A model generated the notes under the pieces. It worked only from the letters and a program-made list of their open reading frames with translations, made no database searches and was not told where the DNA came from. Below, one piece after another: positions 5,944-11,591 of a stretch of DNA of 11,591 nucleotides; positions within the stretch are counted from its first letter, which is position 1, and each line of letters opens with the position of its first letter. The stretch lies in the NCBI GenBank assembly GCA_018899795.1, contig JAHIHJ010000296.1, positions 1 to 11,591 on the forward strand. The letters are read 5' to 3'. The position numbers and the translations under genes are program-made. This stretch comes from Methanobacteriota archaeon (GTDB lineage Archaea > Halobacteriota > Methanosarcinia > Methanosarcinales > Methanoperedenaceae).

Positions 5944-6117
5944 TTAATGTTAGTGTCTGCCAACCCGTTGGGTAACACAGCGAGATATCACCGCAAAGAA
6001 CGCAAAGGGCGCAAAGAATTTTGTTACTAAGCTTTGCGTTCTTTGCGAACTTTGCGGTAATCTAAAGTTTGTTTGGTTCATGACGACCCCCGAACGGGCT
6101 CTGGACATTAGCATTAA
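5944..6117. mobile_element. 174-bp MITE-like palindromic element, copy 2 of the CGCAAAG repeat
   Basis: The ends are imperfect inverted repeats. The left end is TTAATGTTAGTGTCTGCCAA then CCCG; the right end, inverted, is TTAATGCTAATGTCCAGAGC then CCG. Inside are two arms: CGCAAAG at 5992-5998, 6001-6007 and 6010-6016 (9-base period), and CTTTGCG at 6032-6038, 6041-6047 and 6050-6056. The inner stem is almost fully paired around a loop near 6017-6031. It contains no open frame for a transposase, so if mobile it would depend on an enzyme elsewhere. Both ends include TTAA, which could be part of the termini or a target-site duplication. It fills most of the 293-base space between the divergent flavoprotein and membrane-protein genes; nothing else is seen there except the promoter at 6166. 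Confidence 0.65.
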
Positions 6118-6165
6118 GATATCACTGGTGGGGATGGAACTTATTTTCAAGCAAAACTTCACCTT

Positions 6166-6180
6166 CGAAAAGTATTTATT
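6166..6180 (+). promoter_or_regulatory. BRE/TATA promoter of the broken membrane-protein gene
   Basis: CGAAAAG (BRE-like, purine-rich) is followed by TATTTATT (6173-6180). The TATA centre is about 28 bases before ATG 6204, which predicts a leaderless or nearly leaderless transcript. The gene behind it is damaged, but the promoter looks intact. Confidence 0.6.
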
Positions 6181-6203
6181 TCTTGGATATTAACACTACG
6201 AAC

Positions 6204-6960
6204 ATGTTTGAAAACATTTTCAGAGGATTTTCCTTCATTAAAGAGAGCTTCAGGCTCGTTACGAAAGACAGAGACCTCATAAAACCGTCCATTTATTCGA
6301 TATTCTTTGGGATATTTTTTACAGTGATCGCAGGAATAGCCATATATCTTTCCAGGACGGCGATGCGACAATGTCCGAGGCATGGACAGCAGCGAAAAAG
6401 AACGCGGTGACATTGTTCTATCTGAGCATCATCTCTGCGATCGTTAAAGTTGTAACAGGCGTCCTCAGGGGAAAGAGTGGAAGGGAGAGGGGCGCTGCTG
6501 GCGGTCTTGCTGACATGGTTCTTGGGTTCATTGAACGTGTGTGGACCGTTGCTACTTATTTCATAATCCCTGCGATAGTGATAGAGGACAGGGATCTGAA
6601 GGGCGCAGTGGGAAGAGCTACGGATATAATGCAGAGACACCTTCTTCCCATCGGAGTAGGTGAAATAGCTGTTGGACTTGTAACGGGATTGCTCACATTG
6701 ATCGGATTCATAGCTGCCATTGTTTTCAGATATTTAATATTCGGCGCCATGAGTGGCGCAAATGCCGTTGCAGGAGCGCTGATCGCAATAGTGGTAGCAG
6801 CGGTCATAATTGTTCTTGTTATCGCGCTTTCCATGTATGTCACGACTGCATACCATACATGCCTCTTCCTCTGGGCAAGGAGTGTTGAGGATGCGGGAAG
6901 TGGCGCGCCGGGTACTGTGAAGCCGCCTGCGCCGATCGCGAATGTTATGGGCGTATCCTG
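6204..6960 (+). pseudogene. Multi-spanning membrane protein (DUF6159-like), broken by internal deletion/frameshift
   Basis: The N-terminal piece starts at ATG 6204: MFENIFRGFSFIKESFRLV, then a charged stretch and a hydrophobic helix (FFGIFFTVIAGIAIYL). Near 6345-6358 the coding frame changes. The next frame continues as DGDATMSEAWTAAKKNA and runs through further hydrophobic segments (SIISAIVKVVTGVL, VATYFIIPAIVIE, a long glycine-rich pair around 6640-6740 and another at 6760-6870). This order resembles DUF6159-type archaeal integral membrane proteins. In those, as I recall, more transmembrane sequence lies between the first helix and the GDA(T)MSEAW block, so an out-of-frame deletion fits better than a point frameshift. 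The second frame has no stop of its own. It runs on to 7309, antisense to the restriction gene, so I end the gene near 6960. Function unknown. An assembly error is the main alternative. Confidence 0.7.
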
Positions 6961-6970
6961 TAAATCCCGT

Positions 6971-9900
6971 CTAAGATTTTATGTTTTCCTCGATTATTCT
7001 TATTTCTTCGTCCGTCAGCCCGTACAGCGCATATACTTTTTTATCGATCGTATCATCAATTTCTTTAATTTCCCGTTCCAGCGCCTCCTTCTTCGCCACT
7101 TCGACGAGGAACGGAGCCATAAGTTCCTGTATGGCATTCATATTCCCTTCTCCGTTAATCACAAGCCGTGGTATTTTGAGTTTCTGCAATTGTTCGAGTA
7201 TGTTGCCGCTGCCGAGCTTTCCCGGCGCCGTGCCTTTGAGGCTGTAATAGATGAATTTGCGCATGCTGATGTCAGGTATGCGAAGGCGCAGGGCGCGCAC
7301 GTTGGATGAGCTTAACAGCTTGCCCTTGCCACTTGTGTAATTATAGCCTGCCACGAAAACCAGCCATTCGCCTTCCTCCAGAACATTAAATGCCTCGAAT
7401 TTATCAACAATGATCGTGCTCACTGGCTTCCCAAAATGGTCTTTTAACACTTCCTTATCGCCCACAGGCAGCGCATCCATAAAGCTACGCAGCGCGACCA
7501 TGCTGTGCGGGCGCAGGTTGAGGTAGTGCTGGAAATTGGCGTTGATTTCAGAAAGCTGTTTGTTAAGGGCGAGCATGCGGTCAACGAAACGGGCAAATTC
7601 TTGTTGGATTTCCAAAGATGCAGTTTTAATTGGAAGTTGTTTTAAGTTTACTATTTTGACCTGTGCAAAAGTTCTGCCTGCTTCAGGTACTATCATTTGA
7701 TAATAGTGGTTTAACAATTTGGAATTAAATAAAGCAAGAAGATATTTTATATTTACGCCTGTTGGTATTATTACATGAGTGCTATCTAACGAAAAATATT
7801 TCTCAGTATCATAAGTTGCTACTAAATGGTCACTGGTTTGCCTACTGATGATTTTCTCATCAACTAAAAACATATTTTCGTCGGTATTACTCCAAAGCAC
7901 CTCTTTATCAAAATAAACGTAAATACCTCCAAATTTTAAGGAATAACGTTCAATGTCTTTACCTCTTATGATTTTTTGGTGCTTTGATGATTCCGGCTTA
8001 TTTGAAAGGTATTTTTTATTATCTCCTGTAATTACTCCCTGGTAAAACGTTGCTATTTCACCGAGTTTTACACACCCTTTTTCAAGCTTATTAAGCATTG
8101 ATAAATCACTTTTATTCAAAAGAAATTTCTTGTCTGGAATTGTTCTAAAAATCTTTTGATTGATTTCTTCTATCGCAAAAGATTTTTTAATGAATTGCTC
8201 TGCATCATCTATTTTGATTATTTTTACATTGTTTTTATCTCTCGATTCTTCGCTTTTTTCTCTTTCTAAAATTAAAATTGTATTTCCGCCTATTTCAGCA
8301 TCCTTGAATACTTTATCATGAATATCAACTATTTGCAATATTTTACATGTATCTAAAATGTACCCTCTAATCTCTCTAAAATGGTACGCACTCAATATCG
8401 TATTTGGAATTATGAAGGACAGCATACCGTTCATTTTTAAATATTGTATCGCACGCTCAACAAATAATGTATAAGTGTTTCCTTTATATTCCATTGAATT
8501 TGGATATTTATCTGTAAAATATGCGAGTTCTTCATCTGATACAAACTTTTGCTTTTTTCCCAGTGCTAAAGTTATGTATGGCGGATTCCCTATCACCACA
8601 TCAAACCCTCTCTCCTCCTCAGCCAGCCCCTTCTCAAACACATCCGCGAACTCCTCCTCCCAGTTGAAAGGCTTCTTCGCGCGCCACTCCTCCCCGAAAT
8701 ACTTCTTAAGTTCCTCCTCGCTCCCGCTGATGAGCGAATTCCCCACCTTTATAGTATCGCCCAGAATAGGGGGCAGCATCTCCTCGGCTTTCAGTGCCTT
8801 GAGCATCAGGTTCACAGCCGCGATCTCAGCAGCCTGGCTGTCCAGGTCAACCCCGTGGATGTTGTTCATGAGGATGCTGGCTTCGTAGCCTTCGTAAGTG
8901 GTTTCTGAGGTTTCAAAAAGCATGCCTTTCCTGACATTCTCATCTATGCGCGCCTTGATCGGACGGTTTTTCTCCTCATAGTAATTCGCAAAACAGTCGT
9001 AGGCTTTGATCAGGAATGAGCCAGAACCGCACGCCGGGTCAAGCACTTTTATGCGCGCCACTTGCTCTGGTGTCTTATCCTTGAGCAGCGCGCCCAGCGT
9101 GTTCTTCACGATGTAATCCACAACGTATGGCGGGGTGTAGTAAATCCCGCTCTCCTTGCGCATCTCCTGGCTCGGCTTCAACTCAAAGGCGTTATCCTCC
9201 TTCAATCGAAGCGTATTGCCAAGATAGGTCTCGTATGTATTGCCCAGAACGTCAAAATCAAACTTCCTGAAAGAACGCGAGGTCATCTCCTCAATGATAT
9301 TCTCAAGCACATGACTGCTCACGTTGATGCGGTCGTAGAACATGCCGCGCTTGAAAATCTCGCCGTTGTGAATGTCGTTGAACTTATCGAACAGCGCGCC
9401 GTCTGAGAAGAGCGCCTCATAAAGCGGATTGTAGCGCCCCGCTGATTTCCAGAGTTTCAGTTTGTCGCCGAGGATGTTAGAGTCGTCAAGAAGCAGATGG
9501 TCTTCAGCCCATCTGATAATGATCAACCTGTCCAGGATCCTCTGCACAGCGCTCTTAAGTTTCTCAATATCGAAATTCCCCTTTTCATCCTTGAGCACGG
9601 AAAAATCAAGCCGCTTTCTTAATATCTCCCTTCTGGATTCTAAGAATTTTGCATATTTCGGGTCACTTTCATGCTTTGCATGATCAGGAAAAAGCTGGCT
9701 CAGATCAGGCGGTTTGCCCTCATTCAGGAAATTATTTCTGTAGATATCATTGGCAAGTTCAATTCGCCAGTTATTCAGCAGCCCCAGAAATTCCTTATCA
9801 ATAGGCTCTTTTTCTTCACGTGCACCAAGTTTATCGATTTTCTCCGACAGAACGAATTCTCTGGTCAGGTGAATTAGGTCCCACAATCTTTTCGTATAAT

Positions 9901-10363
9901 CGTCAATAGATTCGAAATTCAGGACGGTCAGCCCTGTCAGCGCATTAAATACCCTGAATTTCTCAAAATTGGTAAGAATCGCCCATTTACAGTTCTTGCC
10001 CGCAGCATAGAGGATTGACTGCCGTTCTTCAAGCGTCCAGTCTCCTTTTACTTTATCGCGATGCGGGATTACTCCAAAACGCTTTGCTTCAATGAAAATA
10101 ACGGGCTTTTTATTAATTTTCAGAGCAACATCTGCAAAACCTGCACCGCGAATAAAATGCTCCCTGTCATACTCATCAGGATTCTTTATGTCCCAGCCAA
10201 GTATCTCGAACAGCCCGTCAATAAAATCTGCGCGCACGTTGGCTTCGCTGATCGCTGCCATCTCTTTTGGTTCGTCATTTTTGGATTTCTTAAGAGCCTT
10301 GTAGCTAGCTACAAGTTTTTCAATATCCTGCCTTATCCTGCTCGCAGCTTCATTATCTATCAA
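6971..10363 (-). CDS. Single-chain restriction-modification enzyme (type IIG-like: HsdR-type nuclease, N6-adenine methyltransferase, target recognition)
   Basis: This 1130-residue protein combines cleavage and methylation. Residues 40-150 form a type I HsdR-like nuclease domain with the PD-(D/E)xK core: Asp78 in GFADVAL, and Glu92-Ala-Lys94 in VIFIEAKRFG. Helical linker sequence spans about 150-400. The gamma-type methyltransferase has motif X-like GIYYTPPYVVDYI (406-418), SAM motif I VLDPACGSGSF (440-450), GVDLDSQAAEIA (504-515) and catalytic NPPY (593-596). About 765-950 is a TaqI/Eco57I-like target recognition region (KLGEIATFYQGVITG). The C-terminus has a coiled stretch ending in DKKVYALYGLTDEEI. 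All motifs are intact, so it is probably active without partners; none is seen nearby. Start: TTG 10363 directly follows an in-frame TAA and has GGAG at 10373-10376. GC falls sharply within residues about 600-915. A BREX PglX-type methylase would lack the nuclease. Confidence 0.93.
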   Translation of the reverse strand: MIDNEAASRIRQDIEKLVASYKALKKSKNDEPKEMAAISEANVRADFIDGLFEILGWDIKNPDEYDREHFIRGAGFADVALKINKKPVIFIEAKRFGVIPHRDKVKGDWTLEERQSILYAAGKNCKWAILTNFEKFRVFNALTGLTVLNFESIDDYTKRLWDLIHLTREFVLSEKIDKLGAREEKEPIDKEFLGLLNNWRIELANDIYRNNFLNEGKPPDLSQLFPDHAKHESDPKYAKFLESRREILRKRLDFSVLKDEKGNFDIEKLKSAVQRILDRLIIIRWAEDHLLLDDSNILGDKLKLWKSAGRYNPLYEALFSDGALFDKFNDIHNGEIFKRGMFYDRINVSSHVLENIIEEMTSRSFRKFDFDVLGNTYETYLGNTLRLKEDNAFELKPSQEMRKESGIYYTPPYVVDYIVKNTLGALLKDKTPEQVARIKVLDPACGSGSFLIKAYDCFANYYEEKNRPIKARIDENVRKGMLFETSETTYEGYEASILMNNIHGVDLDSQAAEIAAVNLMLKALKAEEMLPPILGDTIKVGNSLISGSEEELKKYFGEEWRAKKPFNWEEEFADVFEKGLAEEERGFDVVIGNPPYITLALGKKQKFVSDEELAYFTDKYPNSMEYKGNTYTLFVERAIQYLKMNGMLSFIIPNTILSAYHFREIRGYILDTCKILQIVDIHDKVFKDAEIGGNTILILEREKSEESRDKNNVKIIKIDDAEQFIKKSFAIEEINQKIFRTIPDKKFLLNKSDLSMLNKLEKGCVKLGEIATFYQGVITGDNKKYLSNKPESSKHQKIIRGKDIERYSLKFGGIYVYFDKEVLWSNTDENMFLVDEKIISRQTSDHLVATYDTEKYFSLDSTHVIIPTGVNIKYLLALFNSKLLNHYYQMIVPEAGRTFAQVKIVNLKQLPIKTASLEIQQEFARFVDRMLALNKQLSEINANFQHYLNLRPHSMVALRSFMDALPVGDKEVLKDHFGKPVSTIIVDKFEAFNVLEEGEWLVFVAGYNYTSGKGKLLSSSNVRALRLRIPDISMRKFIYYSLKGTAPGKLGSGNILEQLQKLKIPRLVINGEGNMNAIQELMAPFLVEVAKKEALEREIKEIDDTIDKKVYALYGLTDEEIRIIEENIKS

Positions 10364-10372
10364 TTAACGCAG

Positions 10373-10416
10373 CTCCTTACAACCTCATTCGTAAGATACA
10401 GGATATCTTATATGAT
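10373..10416 (-). promoter_or_regulatory. TATA box and ribosome binding site of the restriction-modification gene
   Basis: On the minus strand ATATAAGATA (about 10403-10412) is a good TATA box. A start site 25 bases downstream, near 10383, leaves a short leader with AAGGAG (10373-10378) nine bases before TTG 10363. A weak TTG start behind a good Shine-Dalgarno may keep expression modest, which is inference. Confidence 0.5.
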
Positions 10417-10435
10417 TAAAAATGTAGCGGTTGAC

Positions 10436-10499
10436 TTGAAATAAAAAAAATAAAAAAATATAGAAATCGAAAAAAGTTAGAAGCAGGCTTATGCCTACT
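10436..10499 (-). terminator. Terminator of the HdrD-like gene
   Basis: On the minus strand a 7-bp stem, AGTAGGC/GCCTGCT with one G-U pair and a 4-base loop (10482-10499), overlaps the TAG stop. It is followed by CTAACTTTTTTCG and then long T-runs down to about 10438. Archaeal RNA polymerase stops at T-runs, so this should end the transcript and separate it from the restriction gene promoter. Confidence 0.75.
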
Positions 10500-11591
10500 T
10501 CTTTACTGCCGCTGGCGCAGCAGCGGTTTTTGGCTCTTCTTTCTTTGGCTCCGCGGGTTTGGGCGGTATCGTCTGCGTCCTGAACAGGTCGCTGATGCTC
10601 TCTTTCGGCGCTCCTGGCGCAGGAGGCTTAACGTCTGTTGATAGACCCATCAGATGGGCTGTGAGAACCACAAGGTCGTCCACGTTCATTTCCATCTTGA
10701 GTTCATCCCTGCCGTCAATGAGGTTGCGCCTGCAGAACGGGCATGTGCTGATAAGCGCATCTGCGCCTGTTTCCTTCGCATCGTTCATGCGTCCCTTGGC
10801 AACACCCAGCGCGAGGTCAGGTATTCCTGCTTTCACACCTCCACCAGCGCCGCAGCATCTCTGTTCCTTGCGGTTGCGTGTCATTTCCACGAGCTTGATG
10901 CCCTGCGATGCCATACTCTTTATGACCTTTCTGGGTTCCTCGAACACACCGACATGTCTGCCCAGATGACATGGGTCATGATAAGTGACGGTCTTGTCAA
11001 GTTTCTTTTCCCATTTTATCTTGCCAGCGTCGAGCTGTTCTGCAAGGAACTGGGACATGTGGATAGCTTCGAAAGGCAGAGGTTTTCCATATGCTCTCGG
11101 CCAGTCTATCTTTGCAGCCCTGAAGCAACCTGCGCATGCAAATATTACTCTCTTTGCGCCTCTTGCCTTGAGAGCTTCAACATTGTGGATCGCAGCCTTT
11201 TTCGGGGTATCGTTTATGTGCTGCTGCCCTGTTCTGATAAGGGCTGATCCGCAGCACCATTCTTCTTCGCCCAGCGCCATGAAAGGAACATTGAGCTTGT
11301 TCAGTATCCTTGCCGTGCTGACGCCCAGAACCTGCTGGTTGTATCCTGCCGTGCAGCCGATGAAGTATGCTATATCGGATTTCTCTGCTATCTTGATGTC
11401 AGGCGTCATCCAGGCAAGCCTGTCCTTCTGCTGCTTCAGGTATGGGTTATGACCTTCCTCAATGAGTTTGGGGAAAAGGCTCTGCTTCCCGTATGGACCT
11501 GTTCCGTGCTTCACCATGTTCGCGCGTGTGGATTCCCATAATTCAATAGTATTGATACCTGCGGGACACACTGTGCCGCACATGCCGCATG
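10495..11591 (-). CDS. hdrD: HdrD-like heterodisulfide reductase subunit (CCG-domain protein), 5' end outside window
   Basis: Numbered from the internal Met at 11583 (362 aa); the frame continues upstream off the window with C-G-M-C-G-T-V-C-P, the end of a ferredoxin-type [4Fe-4S] motif, so the N-terminus is missing. Two CCG domains follow. The first has Cys77, Cys110-Cys111-Gly and Cys150-x2-Cys153. The second has Cys205 (HDPCHLGRH), Cys243-Cys244-Gly (RCCGAGGG) and Cys281-x2-Cys284. In HdrD these bind the noncubane [4Fe-4S] cluster that reduces the CoM-S-S-CoB heterodisulfide, with electrons from membrane HdrE or another donor. The final 45 residues are rich in Pro, Ala, Lys and Glu and look like a disordered tail. 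LutA/GlpC-type paralogs share the CCG fold, so the exact substrate is uncertain without the N-terminus and upstream neighbours. Confidence 0.87.
   Translation of the reverse strand, partial: CGMCGTVCPAGINTIELWESTRANMVKHGTGPYGKQSLFPKLIEEGHNPYLKQQKDRLAWMTPDIKIAEKSDIAYFIGCTAGYNQQVLGVSTARILNKLNVPFMALGEEEWCCGSALIRTGQQHINDTPKKAAIHNVEALKARGAKRVIFACAGCFRAAKIDWPRAYGKPLPFEAIHMSQFLAEQLDAGKIKWEKKLDKTVTYHDPCHLGRHVGVFEEPRKVIKSMASQGIKLVEMTRNRKEQRCCGAGGGVKAGIPDLALGVAKGRMNDAKETGADALISTCPFCRRNLIDGRDELKMEMNVDDLVVLTAHLMGLSTDVKPPAPGAPKESISDLFRTQTIPPKPAEPKKEEPKTAAAPAAVKK

Noticed and set aside
6159..6640. Minus-strand frames opposite the broken membrane-protein gene
   Set aside because: No family resemblance or start signal; the plus strand has a BRE/TATA promoter and recognisable membrane-protein sequence.
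6971..7309. Extension of the plus-strand membrane frame to 7309
   Set aside because: It is antisense to the well-supported restriction gene C-terminus and loses all membrane-protein character after about 6955.
6971..10363. PglX-type methylase of a BREX system
   Set aside because: It has an N-terminal HsdR-like nuclease with D...ExK and no other BREX genes are nearby; a stand-alone type IIG enzyme fits better.
10559..11452. Long plus-strand frames opposite the HdrD gene
   Set aside because: They are antisense shadows of the CCG-domain gene, with cysteine/serine-rich, non-family sequence.
1..11591. tRNA or rRNA genes
   Set aside because: No cloverleaf with a conserved T-loop (GTTCRA) and no rRNA-like stretch was noticed on either strand when reading by eye.

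Overview
The window looks like a chromosomal piece of a euryarchaeon of the methanogen/methanotroph type (Methanosarcinales-like; an ANME-2d/Methanoperedens-type relative would fit, but the species cannot be fixed from sequence alone). The reasons are an archaeal Sm protein (SmAP), an RNA 3'-phosphate cyclase, an archaeal-type MoaA, a flavoprotein-ferredoxin of the MJ0208/DmrX kind, an HdrD-like heterodisulfide reductase subunit, archaeal TATA-type promoters with short or absent leaders, and frequent TTG starts.

Layout. 1-480: the 3' part of an AT-rich gene of unknown function, ending at a sharp base-composition boundary. 481-823: no solid gene, but a possible small minus-strand reading frame and a palindromic CGCAAAG repeat. 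824-2338 (minus): an RCK/TrkA-N plus DHH-DHHA1 fusion protein. 2381-2603: a divergent intergenic region with a perfect 14-bp inverted repeat and a G-quadruplex motif. 2604-4603 (plus): rtcA, then moaA, probably with its own promoter. 4568-5910 (minus): a compact three-gene operon in the order flavoprotein/2x[4Fe-4S] protein, Sm protein, winged-helix regulator with a four-cysteine tail. 5944-6117: a second, more complete copy of the palindromic repeat. 6204-6960: a multi-spanning membrane-protein gene broken by an internal deletion/frameshift, with no stop of its own. 6971-10363 (minus): a large single-chain restriction-modification enzyme (type IIG-like) with a strikingly AT-rich specificity segment. 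10495-11591 (minus): an HdrD-like protein cut by the window end, followed by a clear T-rich terminator.

How it fits together. Most of the window is housekeeping: RNA-end processing (RtcA), Sm-type RNA binding, molybdo/tungstopterin synthesis (MoaA) and redox/C1 metabolism (flavoprotein-ferredoxin, HdrD). The accessory material is the restriction-modification gene, the AT-rich partial gene at the left edge, the two palindromic repeats and the decayed membrane-protein gene between a repeat and the restriction gene. I do not see a clear new multi-gene defence system. The observations most worth checking are the hairpin/G-quadruplex region, the mosaic restriction gene, the flavoprotein-Sm-regulator operon with its possible metal-sensing regulator, and the palindromic element family.
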